Positions 28,992 through 37,808 of a stretch of DNA of 64,000 bases are shown piece by piece (positions within the stretch are counted from its first letter, which is position 1; each line of letters begins with the position of its first letter). The notes beneath the pieces were generated by a model, which saw nothing but the letters and a program-made list of their open reading frames with translations, made no database searches and was not told where the DNA came from. Source of the stretch: CAWAYR01 sp050250875 (GTDB lineage: Bacteria; Acidobacteriota; Vicinamibacteria; Vicinamibacterales; UBA2999); NCBI GenBank assembly GCA_050250875.1, contig JBFWNV010000003.1, positions 62,001 through 126,000 on the forward strand. Direction: 5' to 3'. The translations under genes and the position numbers were made by a program.

Positions 28992-29801
28992 TCAGGCGGT
29001 CCAGTTCGCGTCGAAGAGAATCTCGGCCCAGCCGGTGAGGAACACGCCCTCGGCGGTCCACTCGACACGCTGGCTGCCGCCCGGCGACACCACGTCGACG
29101 TCGCGTGCGGCGCCGCCGTAGGCCATCGCGGTGATGGCGGCGGCGCAGGCGCCCGTGCCGGACGCTTCGGTCGGACCGACGCCCCGCTCCCAGATCAGGA
29201 TGCGCACCCGCCCCGGGGCCTCGACCACCGCGAACTCGACGTTGGTGCCGGCCGGGAACCGCGGATGCGTCGCCAGCCCCGGCCCCAGCCGCTCGAAACG
29301 GGCGGCGTCGGGCAGCGTGTCCACCAGCGCGACACACTGCGGGTTGCCGATGTCGAGCGTCGCCACCACCAGCGACTCGCCGGCCACCGCGATCGTCTCC
29401 TGCTGCAGCCGCTGCGGTGTCCCCATCGCCGCCCGGAACGTGTAGCGGCCCTCGCCGCGCCCGGTCAGCGTCAGCCGCCGCTCCCCGGCGCCGGTATCGG
29501 CGCGCACCTCGGTGGAGAGCGCGGCCGGCCCGCCCCGCCGCTCCCGCTCGCGCACCACCAGCGCCGCCAGGCAGCGCAGGCCGTTGCCCGACAGCTCCGA
29601 CGGGCTGCCGTCGGCGTTGACGAGGTGCATCGTCGCGCCGTCGGCGGTGAAGCGGTAGACGATCAGGCCATCGGCGCCGATGCCGGTGTGGCGCGCGCAC
29701 AGCCGTCGCGCCAGCGCCGCCCGGTCGGCGTCGCGCACCTGGTCCTCGGCGGCGAACAGGAAGTCATTGCCGTAAGCGTGGGCTTTGGTGACGGCGAGCA
29801 T
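28992..29801 (-). CDS. dapF: Diaminopimelate epimerase-like protein with both catalytic cysteines replaced by serine
   Basis: DapF converts LL- to meso-diaminopimelate for lysine and peptidoglycan synthesis, using two cysteines as acid and base. The 269-residue product has the full two-lobed fold and landmarks: AHAYGNDFLF, CARHTGIGADGLIVY, NADGSPSELSGNGLRC and WERGVGPTEASGTGACAAA. The positions that are cysteine in CGNG and CGTG are serine here: S71 (codon 29589-29591) and S214 (codon 29160-29162). So it is either a serine-based variant or an enzyme with another substrate. It is the last gene of the minus-strand run and its ATG overlaps the previous stop by one base. Fold assignment is firm, activity is not. 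Confidence 0.85.
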   Translation of the reverse strand: MLAVTKAHAYGNDFLFAAEDQVRDADRAALARRLCARHTGIGADGLIVYRFTADGATMHLVNADGSPSELSGNGLRCLAALVVRERERRGGPAALSTEVRADTGAGERRLTLTGRGEGRYTFRAAMGTPQRLQQETIAVAGESLVVATLDIGNPQCVALVDTLPDAARFERLGPGLATHPRFPAGTNVEFAVVEAPGRVRILIWERGVGPTEASGTGACAAAITAMAYGGAARDVDVVSPGGSQRVEWTAEGVFLTGWAEILFDANWTA

Positions 29802-30670
29802 CAGGGCATCCGGAAGGCGGTGAAGGTCCAGGTCAGGCCGGCGGTGGCGCCGATGTCGAGGTCGCTGGTCGTTGCCCCGAACAGCGCCGCCGCATCGAGG
29901 CGGACCGGCCCGTGGGTGAAGCGCAGCCCGCCGCGGGCCACGCCGCGGCTCTCGGCGCCGGCACGCGGCGTGTCGTCGGCGACGTTGAGCCGGCCGTTGT
30001 ACTCGCTGACCAGCTCGAACCCCTTGGGCAGGGCGAACGCCAGCGACATCCCCAGCGTCAGCAGATCGTCCTGACGCGCCGCCACCACCGGGTCGCCGAT
30101 GATCGCCACGCCGGCATTGGCCACGACACGGACCCGGCCCACGGACTTGCCGACCAGGAACGAGGCGAAGAAGTCGGTGGTGTCATGACCCAGGCCCGAC
30201 TCGTTCGAAGCGTTGGGCAGGCGGGTGGCGAAGCGCAGGCCGATGGCCGGCCGGCCGCGCCCTTCGTTGACGAGGCGCAGCTTGGTCGCGATCACCACGT
30301 CGTCGACCGCCGTCGCCTCGCGGGCATCGAGGGCCAGCAGCCGCGACAGCGGCGCCACCGACCGCTCGGTGATGCGCAGCTTGCGGTAGGGGCTGCCGTC
30401 GATCTGGATCTCGGCGATCGGGCCGACGCCGACGCTCACCCCGATCGCCGGCGCGGTCACGAGGTCGCCGCGAAGTCCCGACACCGGGAACGCGATGTCG
30501 CGCATCCAGTCGACGCCCAGCTCGATCAGCACCTGCCCGCCGCCGACCGTGCGCGGATCCTCGGTGACCAGCGGCCGCTGCTGCGCCGACGCCGTCGCGC
30601 CCCACGCCGTCATCACGACGACGGCCACTGCCCTCACGCCTCTGCCCGTGCGTCCGCGATCACGCGTCAC
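29801..30670 (-). CDS. Exported outer-membrane beta-barrel protein
   Basis: Starting at the GTG at 30670 the 289-residue product has a signal peptide (VRAVAVVVMTAWGATASAQQ). It then alternates short hydrophobic strands and turns across the whole length and ends in an aromatic strand (GLTWTFTAFRMP), as expected for a transmembrane barrel. Strand-like segments include GLRFATRLPNASNESG, TTDFFASFLVGKSVGRVRVV and FELVSEYNGRLNV. It resembles transporter- or MetA-pathway-type barrels but I cannot assign a family. It overlaps the CPBP protease gene by 11 bases and dapF by 1 base, so it is co-transcribed with both. Confidence 0.7.
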   Translation of the reverse strand: MTRDRGRTGRGVRAVAVVVMTAWGATASAQQRPLVTEDPRTVGGGQVLIELGVDWMRDIAFPVSGLRGDLVTAPAIGVSVGVGPIAEIQIDGSPYRKLRITERSVAPLSRLLALDAREATAVDDVVIATKLRLVNEGRGRPAIGLRFATRLPNASNESGLGHDTTDFFASFLVGKSVGRVRVVANAGVAIIGDPVVAARQDDLLTLGMSLAFALPKGFELVSEYNGRLNVADDTPRAGAESRGVARGGLRFTHGPVRLDAAALFGATTSDLDIGATAGLTWTFTAFRMP

Positions 30671-31238
30671 CAGTCGCTCTCCCTCTCGCCGAGTCACGGC
30701 GCCGTCCCTCGGCGCCGAGGTAGTTGAAGGCCAGCACGTCGTAGCAGGCGTGCGCGGTGATCGGCGCGACGATGCCACCGGTCGCCGTGGCCAGACCGCC
30801 CAGGACCAGTCCCATGCCGGCGGCCCAGATGCCGAACGCCACCAGCCGCGCGCCGGCGACGTGCGCCGCGCCGAAGGCCAGGGCGGCGGCGACGACGCCG
30901 GCCAGCGGCTGCAGGAAGCCCCGGAAGAACAGCTCCTCCCCGATGCCGGCGGCCGCCGAGACCGTGACGATCTGCCAGCGGCTCAGCCCGGCGAAGGTGG
31001 GGATCAGCACCTCGTCCACGGCCGCCCGCATCGCCGCCCAGGGGCCGATCGGCCGCTCCAGCAGCGCCAGGTTCGCGGCGCCGAGCGCCACGGCGACCAC
31101 GGCGCCGACGACGACGTCGCGCAGCGGCCGCCCCCAGGCGAAGCGCAGACCGGCGGCCTGGGCGCCGAGCACCGCGGCAATCGCCAGACCGGCCTGCGTG
31201 GTGAGCACGACCGGCATGAGACGCGGGGCGGGAATCAC
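30660..31238 (-). CDS. CPBP-family intramembrane metalloprotease
   Basis: A 192-residue membrane protein with about five hydrophobic helices and the CPBP (CAAX-protease/bacteriocin-processing) motifs: EELFFRGFLQP within GIGEELFFRG, then FGAAHVAG, then PITAHACYDV, which supply the glutamates and histidines of the metal site. Members act as prenyl-protein proteases, bacteriocin self-immunity factors or unassigned intramembrane proteases; the context here gives no hint of substrate. The start is GTG 31238 or ATG 31217. It lies between dtd and the barrel gene on one strand. Confidence 0.88.
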   Translation of the reverse strand: MIPAPRLMPVVLTTQAGLAIAAVLGAQAAGLRFAWGRPLRDVVVGAVVAVALGAANLALLERPIGPWAAMRAAVDEVLIPTFAGLSRWQIVTVSAAAGIGEELFFRGFLQPLAGVVAAALAFGAAHVAGARLVAFGIWAAGMGLVLGGLATATGGIVAPITAHACYDVLAFNYLGAEGRRRDSARGRATGDA

Positions 31239-31254
31239 GCGTCGGCCTCGTCGC

Positions 31255-31716
31255 TCACGGGGTCCGGCTCTCGACGACGAACGTCACCGGCCCGTCGTTC
31301 TCCAGGCTGACCCGCATGGCCGCCTGGAACTCGCCGGTCGCCACCGGCACGCCGGCGGCGCGCAGGTCGGCGACCACCGCTTCGTAGAGCCGCCGCGCCT
31401 CCTCGGGCGGCGCGGCGTTGTCGAACGACGGCCGGCGGCCGCGGCGGAGATCGGCGGCGAGGGTGAACTGCGATACCACCAGCACCGATCCGCCGACGTC
31501 CACCACCGACTTGTTCATCCGCGCGCGGCCGTCGGCGCCGCCCTCGTCGTCGAAGATGCGCAGCTCGCGCAGGCGGGCGGCGAGCCGGGCCGCGTCGGCG
31601 TCGGAATCGCCGCGCTCGACGCCGACCAGCGCCAGCAGCCCGGGCCCGATCTGCCCGACCACGCGATCGCCGACGTCGACGCGGGCATGGCGGACCCGCT
31701 GGATCACCGCTCGCAT
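31255..31716 (-). CDS. dtd: D-aminoacyl-tRNA deacylase
   Basis: Dtd hydrolyses D-amino acids (and glycine on tRNA-Ala) from mischarged tRNA. The 153-residue product has the normal length and both motifs of the active site: SQFTLAADLRRGRRPSF and NDGPVTFVVES (the Gly-Pro pair is shifted slightly from the usual NGPVT). The start MRAVIQRVRHARVDVGDRVV is typical. It is 10 bases downstream of ttcA on the same strand, a tRNA-linked pair. Confidence 0.95.
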   Translation of the reverse strand: MRAVIQRVRHARVDVGDRVVGQIGPGLLALVGVERGDSDADAARLAARLRELRIFDDEGGADGRARMNKSVVDVGGSVLVVSQFTLAADLRRGRRPSFDNAAPPEEARRLYEAVVADLRAAGVPVATGEFQAAMRVSLENDGPVTFVVESRTP

Positions 31717-31726
31717 CGGCGCCGCG

Positions 31727-32566
31727 CTATCGCGTCCGCAGCCCCACCAGCTGCGGGAACGGGACGTCGGGCGCCTCGGCCGGCGCCCGGCCTCCGGGCG
31801 ACGCCGTCCCGTCGGGCAGCAGCCGCCGATCGAGCAGGTGGCGCGGCATGACGTTGGTCAGCGCCTTCAGCATCGACGCCTTGACGTGCGGATGCTCGCG
31901 CTCGAGATCCATGATCAGCCGCTTGACGCGCTGGCGCTGCAGGCTGAGATCGCCGCACGCCGGGCAGCAGCAGCCGACGACCGGCAGCGCCGACTCCTGG
32001 GTGTAGGCGCGGGCGTCGGCTTCCTGCACGTAGATCATCGGCCGGATCACGACATGGCGGCCGTCGTCGGAGGTGAGCCGGGCCGGCATCGCCTTGAGCG
32101 CCCCGGCGAAGAACGTGTTGAGCAGCAGCGTCTCGACGACGTCGTCGAGGTGGTGGCCGAGGGCGATCTTGGTGGCGCCGACCTCGTCGGCGAGGCGGTA
32201 CAGCACGCCGCGGCGCAGCCGCGCGCACAGCGAACACGGCGTGTCGCCGGCGTCGAGGATGTCGTCCATCACCTCGCCGATCGAGGTGTGCTCGATGCGC
32301 AGCTCCCAGCCGCGCTCCCGGCAGGTCGCGGTGATCAGGTCGTGCTTGTAGTCCTTGTAGCCGGAATCGACGGTGACGGCGACGAGGCTGAAGTCGATCG
32401 GCGCCCGCGTCCGCAGCACGTCGAGTATCTGCAGCAGCGCCCAGCTGTCCTTGCCGCCCGACAGGCCGACCATCACCCGGTCGCCGTGCTCGATCAGTCC
32501 GTAGTCGGTGATGGCCCTGGTGACGTGCTTGGCGAGCCGCGCTTCGAGCGGCGTGCGGTAGGCCAT
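31727..32566 (-). CDS. ttcA: tRNA 2-thiocytidine(32) synthetase
   Basis: TtcA thiolates cytidine 32 of certain tRNAs with ATP and an iron-sulfur cluster. The 279-residue product has the PP-loop GLSGGKDSWALL, the cluster-binding cysteines in PCSLCARLRRG, and ALGHHLDDVVETLLLN. A later cysteine-rich GCCCPACGD adds further possible ligands. It is upstream of dtd, 10 bases apart, and downstream of a glycosyltransferase, so it rides in a mixed operon. Confidence 0.93.
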   Translation of the reverse strand: MAYRTPLEARLAKHVTRAITDYGLIEHGDRVMVGLSGGKDSWALLQILDVLRTRAPIDFSLVAVTVDSGYKDYKHDLITATCRERGWELRIEHTSIGEVMDDILDAGDTPCSLCARLRRGVLYRLADEVGATKIALGHHLDDVVETLLLNTFFAGALKAMPARLTSDDGRHVVIRPMIYVQEADARAYTQESALPVVGCCCPACGDLSLQRQRVKRLIMDLEREHPHVKASMLKALTNVMPRHLLDRRLLPDGTASPGGRAPAEAPDVPFPQLVGLRTR

Positions 32567-32584
32567 GAGAGTCGCCGGTCCAGT

Positions 32585-33640
32585 CTACACCGGCGTTCCG
32601 GGGCCGCCCAGCAGCCGCGCCACGGTGTTCGGCCAGGACAGCGCGGCGGCGCGCGCGGCCCCGGCCCGGCCCATGCGCTCCGCCGCCGCGGCATCGTCCA
32701 TCAGCCGGCGCAGTGCGGCACCGAGCGCCGCCGCGGTCGGCGCGCACACCAGGCCGCTGACGCCGTCGGCGACCAGCTCGGTCGGGCCGCCGCTGTCGAT
32801 ACACGTGACGACCGGCTTCGCCGCGGCGAACGCCTCGACGGTGACGAACCCGTAGTCCTCGTCGAGCGGCACGAAGGCCACGGCGCGGCAGCGCGCCAGG
32901 TGGTCGACGAGCTGGGCGTCGTCGAGACGCCCGACGAACTCGACACGGCCGTCGAGGCCGAGGCGGCGCCGCTGCTCCAGCAGCTGTGGCCGCGCCTCCC
33001 CGTCGCCGGCGATCACCGCCCGGATCCCCTGCGCCGCCGGCTGCGCCAGCGCGTCGAGCAGGAGGTCGAAGCGCTTGAGCGGCGTCAGGCGCGACACCGC
33101 GAAGATGTAGTCGCCGTAGCCGTCGCAGCGGTACGGCCGCAGCGGCGCCGGCGGATGGAGCACGTCGGCCGGGATGGCGCCCCAGCGGGTGAGCCGCGCC
33201 TGCACGGTGGCCGAGATCGCGAATCGCCGCTGCACGCCGCGCAGCAGGAAATGCCGGTCGGCACGGTGGATGAGCGCGCGCCGCGCCGACTCCTTGATCC
33301 GGTTCCGCCACGAGATCGACGCCGCAAACGCCGGCCAGCGGTCGTAGTACTCGCGCATCGTGTGGTTCAGCCAGCAGGTGTGGCGCGGATGGCGGACGGC
33401 GAAGGCCGGATAGCGCAGGCTGATCACGTGGTCGACCGCCCCGCCGTCGGCGCCGACGCCGACGTCGGTCAGCCACGCGGCCAGATAGGCGGCGCCCTGA
33501 CGGCCGAACCGGTTCTGCGGCGTCACCACCAGGTCGGCGTCGTGTCCGGCGACGCGGCAGGCGGCCACCAGTTCGCGGGCGATGACCAGGTGGCCCCCTT
33601 CGACGAACGGCGGGCTCGACGTGACGACGACGATGCGCAC
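32585..33640 (-). CDS. Glycosyltransferase family 4-like
   Basis: A 351-residue GT-B glycosyltransferase. The N-terminal half starts RIVVVTSSPPFVEGGHLVIA; the C-terminal half has the donor-binding pattern AVSRLTPLKRFDLLLDAL, EFVGRLDDAQLVDHLA and FVPLDEDYGFVTVEAFAAAK with the E(x7)E-type glutamates. Such enzymes add sugars to lipid-linked or surface polysaccharides. I use the GTG at 33640, 5 bases after the stop of the membrane protein. It is the last of five envelope-sugar genes in this group before ttcA. Confidence 0.9.
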   Translation of the reverse strand: MRIVVVTSSPPFVEGGHLVIARELVAACRVAGHDADLVVTPQNRFGRQGAAYLAAWLTDVGVGADGGAVDHVISLRYPAFAVRHPRHTCWLNHTMREYYDRWPAFAASISWRNRIKESARRALIHRADRHFLLRGVQRRFAISATVQARLTRWGAIPADVLHPPAPLRPYRCDGYGDYIFAVSRLTPLKRFDLLLDALAQPAAQGIRAVIAGDGEARPQLLEQRRRLGLDGRVEFVGRLDDAQLVDHLARCRAVAFVPLDEDYGFVTVEAFAAAKPVVTCIDSGGPTELVADGVSGLVCAPTAAALGAALRRLMDDAAAAERMGRAGAARAAALSWPNTVARLLGGPGTPV

Positions 33641-33645
33641 GGTGA

Positions 33646-35595
33646 CTACTCGTAGCGCGGCGTCATGCGCACGAAGATGCCGAGGTGGCGGTTGTCGCGT
33701 CCGCCGGTCTCGAACAGCGGAATGAACCCGGTGGCACTTTCGATCGACAGCGCGTAGACGTAGTTGGTCGGGTTCTCGGGATACGGCTTGTAGGGCAGGC
33801 CCGGGCCCATGTCGACGACGACACCGCGCCGGTCGTTCGCCGGCACGTCGACGACGGCGGTGCCGGCGGCGGTGCGGATGGTGACGCGATTCGGCTTCGG
33901 ACCGGTCTCGAGCGTCAGCTCCATCTGCGGCACGCGCAGCGCGCGGGCCCGCTCGCCCTCGGCGGTGATCTCGACCGGCGCCGGCGCCCGCAGCATGACG
34001 TCGGCGCGGCTCTCGCCGCGCACCCAGAACGCGTCGCCCTCGCGGTTGTAGGCGTTGTCGTCCATGAAGTAGCCGCTGAGCGGCGGCGTGCCGCCGAGCG
34101 GCTGGCGCGACCGCGACGGGCTGACGTTGACCGGCAGGTCGTTGACCAGCGACAGCTCCAGCGGCAGGCGCCGGAACAGACCCGTCTTGGTGTGCTCGCC
34201 CGGGTAGAACGAGGTGTAGAACGGGTTGTTGAGCAGCGGGGCGACGAACAGCGCGCTGGCCGCCGCGGTCGCCACCGCCGGCCACGGCGAGGCCAGCGCC
34301 GGCGTCAGGAACAGGAACACCGGATAGACGCCGAGGAAGTAGCGGTTGCCGACCGGGCCGCCGCCGCCCGAGTAGGTGAACGGCATGTAGAGCATCAGGA
34401 ACACCGCCGAGCCGAGGCCGCCGGCCAGCACCAGCCATCCCCACGCGCCACGGTCGCGCCGGCGCAGCAGGAAGAGCGCGATCGCCGCCATCCCGGGCAG
34501 GAAGTAGACCGCGAATCCGGTATGCCGGCCGACGAAGAAGTAGCCGAGGTTGTGGCGGAACACGTCGACCACCGCGTCGCGGTTGGCGAGCACCTCGAGC
34601 GGCACGCTGTTGGTGGCGCGGCCGATGCCGGTGGTCTCGAAGGTGCGGTCGTCGGTCTGGAACGGGAACCCGCGCGACTCGCCGCCGCTGTAGAACGTCT
34701 TGCGGTCGCCCCCCTGGTAATTCCACTCGCCGGTCACGGCGATGTTGGCCCCGAACAACCCGAGCGTGACCGCCGCGAACACCACGCCGCACAGGAACCC
34801 GTGCCGCCATCGCCGCCGCAGCACGAAGAGCGCCAGCACCGGCAGCATCAGCAGGACGTGGGTCGGCTTGGAGAAGGTGGCCAGGCCGAGCCAGGCCGCG
34901 GCGACCAGGTCGCTCGACCGTCCGACCAGCCACGGCGACCGCGGGGTGCCCGCCGGGGTCGACGGCGTCGCCACTTCCTTGTAGAGCCAGAAGAAGTATC
35001 CGAGCGTCACCAGGCCGAGGTTGAACAGGTCGGGGGTCAGCCATACCAGGTAGACCGGCACGACCGAGACGAACACGAACGCGCCGGCGAAGAGCAGCGC
35101 CGCCAGCGGGTGGCTGCGCGCGGCGAGAAACGCGTAGGTGCAGAGGAACGTGGCCACCACGACCAGCGCGTGCAGGACGAGGAAGCCGTTGGTGCCGGCC
35201 ACGGCGATGAACGGCGCCGCGAACAGCGGATAGAGAAATGACTTGGCGAAGTAGAGCCGGGTCGGGTCGGCGTCGGGCCGGACGTCGACGTGGACGAATG
35301 GGACGGTCGCGTCCAGGCGGAGGTCGGGGTCGGCGCCGCGCTTCAGGAAGATGCCCTCGGGCCCGCTGGGAAACTCGCGCCACACCCGCACCAGGTCCTC
35401 GCGACGGAACTCGAAGTCGCCGTCGTCGGCGAGGCTGTGGCCGAGACCGTAATAGGTCGAGGCGTCGGAGAAGAACCCGTAGGACAGCTTGGGATAGTTG
35501 GCGGTCAGCGCCCAGCCGAGCAGCACCGCGGCGATCATCGCGGTGGCGGCGGCACCCAGGCGCCAGGCGTCCGACCGGGCCGCCCACGCGGTCAC
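33646..35595 (-). CDS. Large membrane protein, probable GT39/ArnT-like glycosyltransferase
   Basis: A 649-residue integral membrane protein. The N-terminal two thirds have about ten to twelve hydrophobic helices (for example AAATAMIAAVLLGWALTANY and FLVLHALVVVATFLCTYAFL), with a first periplasmic loop containing FFSDASTYYGLGHSLADDGD. The last 180 residues are soluble and beta-rich (MELTLETGPKPNRVTIRTAA). The layout resembles polyprenyl-phosphate-dependent glycosyltransferases of the GT-C type, but I see no clear diagnostic motif. The GTG start at 35595 overlaps the stop of the upstream glycosyltransferase (GTGA). Confidence 0.7.
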   Translation of the reverse strand: MTAWAARSDAWRLGAAATAMIAAVLLGWALTANYPKLSYGFFSDASTYYGLGHSLADDGDFEFRREDLVRVWREFPSGPEGIFLKRGADPDLRLDATVPFVHVDVRPDADPTRLYFAKSFLYPLFAAPFIAVAGTNGFLVLHALVVVATFLCTYAFLAARSHPLAALLFAGAFVFVSVVPVYLVWLTPDLFNLGLVTLGYFFWLYKEVATPSTPAGTPRSPWLVGRSSDLVAAAWLGLATFSKPTHVLLMLPVLALFVLRRRWRHGFLCGVVFAAVTLGLFGANIAVTGEWNYQGGDRKTFYSGGESRGFPFQTDDRTFETTGIGRATNSVPLEVLANRDAVVDVFRHNLGYFFVGRHTGFAVYFLPGMAAIALFLLRRRDRGAWGWLVLAGGLGSAVFLMLYMPFTYSGGGGPVGNRYFLGVYPVFLFLTPALASPWPAVATAAASALFVAPLLNNPFYTSFYPGEHTKTGLFRRLPLELSLVNDLPVNVSPSRSRQPLGGTPPLSGYFMDDNAYNREGDAFWVRGESRADVMLRAPAPVEITAEGERARALRVPQMELTLETGPKPNRVTIRTAAGTAVVDVPANDRRGVVVDMGPGLPYKPYPENPTNYVYALSIESATGFIPLFETGGRDNRHLGIFVRMTPRYE

Positions 35596-36788
35596 GGAGC
35601 ACCGCCTTCGGAGAGGAACGCCAGGTCGGCAGTCAGGATGCCCTGCCGCCTGGTCCGCCGCGACGACTCGTGGAGCAGTTCGTACAGGCGCTCCATCTTG
35701 CGGACGAAGACGCCGATGTCGTAACGCGCGCCGGTCACCCGGGCGGCCGCCGCCAGGCGCGCGGCCAGGCCCGGATCCTCGATCAGGCGGATGATCGCGG
35801 CGGCGAGCGCCGCGGCGTCGGCCTTCGGCACGATCAGGGCGTCCCTGCCGTCGGCGAGCACGTCGAGCAAACCGTCGGCATCGGTGGCGACGATCGGCTT
35901 GCCCATCGCCAGCACCTCGAACGTGGTCAGCGGCGTGCCCTCCCAGAGCGACGGGAACACCACCAGGTCGAGGGCGCTGTAGACGGCGGCGACGTCGCGT
36001 GCGAAGCCGGCGAACACGAAGCGATCGCCGAGACCGAGCCCGGCTGCCTGGGCCTTGAGCGGCGCGTCGAGCTCGCCTTCGCCGACCAGGTAGAACCGCA
36101 CCTCGGGGTGGGCCGCCAGCACCGCCGGCGCTGCCGCGACCAGATACTGGTTGCCCTTCGACGGCATCAGCCGCGTGACCGTGCCGACGGCGACGGCGCC
36201 GTCCGGCACCCCGAGCTGACGGCGCGCCGCGGCGACCTCGGCGGCGCTGCGCGGCCGCGCGAACTCGTCGAGCGGCGCGCCGAGATAGACGACGTGCGTG
36301 CGCTCGGCCGGCACCCGCCGGGCCCGCGTCGTGAACTCGGCGGTCGACGCCGACACGCCGATGGCGATGTCGGTGTAGCGGGCCAGCGCGCGGTCGGCGA
36401 TCTGCTGGAACCACGGCGTCGTCGTGTGGTTGGCGTGCTCGTGCAGCACCGCCGGGATGCCCATCCACGCCGCGCACATCCGCCCGAAGGTGGTCGCGCC
36501 GTAGCCGTGGAGATGGACCACGTCGGCCTGCTTCTCACGCAGCACCTTCAGCAGGTGCGTGAAGGTCGCCGGATCGAACTTGTGGCGGCCCAGGTAGGTG
36601 ACGTCGATGCCGAGCTGTTCGAGGGTGTCCTCCGACAGGTCCTTGCCGCGCAGGCTGACGAGCGACGCGTTGAAGCGCGTGCGATCGAAGCGCGGCATCA
36701 TCCAGGCGAACAGCCGCTTCACGCCGTGCATGCGGGATCCCGCCCACCCGAGGTGGTCGCACACGTGCACGATGTTGAGCTTGCGCAT
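35592..36788 (-). CDS. Glycosyltransferase family 4
   Basis: A 398-residue GT-B enzyme: N-terminal acceptor domain with NIVHVCDHLGWAGSRMHGVK and VVHLHGYGATTFGRM, and C-terminal donor domain with GTVTRLMPSKGNQYLVAA, LGDRFVFAGFARDVAAVYS and VVFPSLWEGTPLTTFEVLAM. It probably adds a sugar in exopolysaccharide or O-antigen synthesis. The start at 36788 is preceded by a heptamer array rather than by a clear ribosome site. It is translationally coupled to the membrane protein gene. Confidence 0.92.
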   Translation of the reverse strand: MRKLNIVHVCDHLGWAGSRMHGVKRLFAWMMPRFDRTRFNASLVSLRGKDLSEDTLEQLGIDVTYLGRHKFDPATFTHLLKVLREKQADVVHLHGYGATTFGRMCAAWMGIPAVLHEHANHTTTPWFQQIADRALARYTDIAIGVSASTAEFTTRARRVPAERTHVVYLGAPLDEFARPRSAAEVAAARRQLGVPDGAVAVGTVTRLMPSKGNQYLVAAAPAVLAAHPEVRFYLVGEGELDAPLKAQAAGLGLGDRFVFAGFARDVAAVYSALDLVVFPSLWEGTPLTTFEVLAMGKPIVATDADGLLDVLADGRDALIVPKADAAALAAAIIRLIEDPGLAARLAAAARVTGARYDIGVFVRKMERLYELLHESSRRTRRQGILTADLAFLSEGGAP

Positions 36789-36794
36789 GCCGTT

Positions 36795-36816
36795 CCCTGG
36801 TCCCCGGTCCCTGTCC
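36795..36816. repeat. Solo heptamer array (CCCTGGT orientation)
   Basis: Three 7-bp units (CCCTGGT, CCCCGGT, CCCTGTC) lie between the epimerase stop and the start of the downstream glycosyltransferase gene. The orientation is opposite to the arrays at 784 and 22198. Confidence 0.65.
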
Positions 36817-37808
36817 TAGAGCCATCCCTGCTGTCGGTACCACGCGATCGTCCGGCGGATGCCCTCCCGCAGATCGACCCGCGGCTGGTAGCCGAGTTCG
36901 GTCTTCGCCCGCGTGATGTCGAAGGCTCGGCTCTTGGTATAGAAGTCTACCCGCCGGCGATACAGTGGCGGCTCGATGCGCAGCGGGACGCAGACCAGCT
37001 CGCAGGCCAGCCCGGCCAGCCAGACCGGCCACACCGGCAGGCGAATCCACGGCGGGCGGACCCCCAGCTCCTCGGCAACCAGCGCCACCAAATCCCGCAG
37101 GGTCGTGTAGCGCTCCCCCGCCAGGAGATAGGTGCGGCCCGCCGCCGCCGGCACCTCGCCGCACAGCCGGAAGCCTTCGACCAGGTCGTCGATGTAGGTG
37201 AGGTGGTAATACGCCTGCCCCGACCCCAGCATCGGAAAGCGGCCGCGGGCCAGGCCGCGGAACATCTTGAGGAAGCGCGTGTCACCGGGGCCGTGGATGC
37301 CGATCGGCCGCGCCACCACCACGTCGAGCCCGCGGGTGTCGCCGAACCGCCGGGCGAGCTGCTCGGCCTCGAGTTTCGTTTCCTGATAGATGTCGCCGGG
37401 ATTGAACGGCGCGTCCTCGGTGGCCGGTGGGTGCGCGATGTGTCCGTGAACGCCGCCGGTCGAGCAATGGACCACCCGGCGCACGCCGGCGGCGTGCGCC
37501 GCCTCGAGCAGCCGGCGCGTGCCGTCGACGTTCACGGCCCGGTAAGCGGCATCGGGCTGGCCGGCCTCCCGGTAAGTCGCGGCGATGTGGTAGACGACGT
37601 CCACGCCGGCACAGGCGCGCGCGAGCGCGTCGGGGGCCGCCAGGTCGCCTTCGATCGCGACCGCGCCGGCCGCCGCCGCATCCGAGGCTGCGAAGCGGGC
37701 GAGGCTCTTCGTGCGCACCAGCGCCCGGACGCTGCGGCCACTCCGCGCCAGCGTCGCCGCCAGATGCCCGCCGGTGAACCCGGTGGCGCCCGTGACGAGG
37801 ACCGTCAC
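36816..37808 (-). CDS. NAD-dependent sugar epimerase/dehydratase (extended SDR)
   Basis: A 330-residue extended SDR with VTGATGFTGGHLAATLAR at the N terminus, the active-site pattern STGGVHG and YQETK (within DIYQETKLEAEQLARR), and a C-terminal membrane-leaning segment LPVWPVWLAGLACELVCVPL. This matches the hopanoid-associated or dihydroflavonol-reductase-like group (HpnA-like) as well as envelope sugar epimerases; I cannot decide between them. The GTG at 37808 overlaps the upstream glycosyltransferase stop (GTGA). It is second in the five-gene sugar group. Confidence 0.85.
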   Translation of the reverse strand: MTVLVTGATGFTGGHLAATLARSGRSVRALVRTKSLARFAASDAAAAGAVAIEGDLAAPDALARACAGVDVVYHIAATYREAGQPDAAYRAVNVDGTRRLLEAAHAAGVRRVVHCSTGGVHGHIAHPPATEDAPFNPGDIYQETKLEAEQLARRFGDTRGLDVVVARPIGIHGPGDTRFLKMFRGLARGRFPMLGSGQAYYHLTYIDDLVEGFRLCGEVPAAAGRTYLLAGERYTTLRDLVALVAEELGVRPPWIRLPVWPVWLAGLACELVCVPLRIEPPLYRRRVDFYTKSRAFDITRAKTELGYQPRVDLREGIRRTIAWYRQQGWL

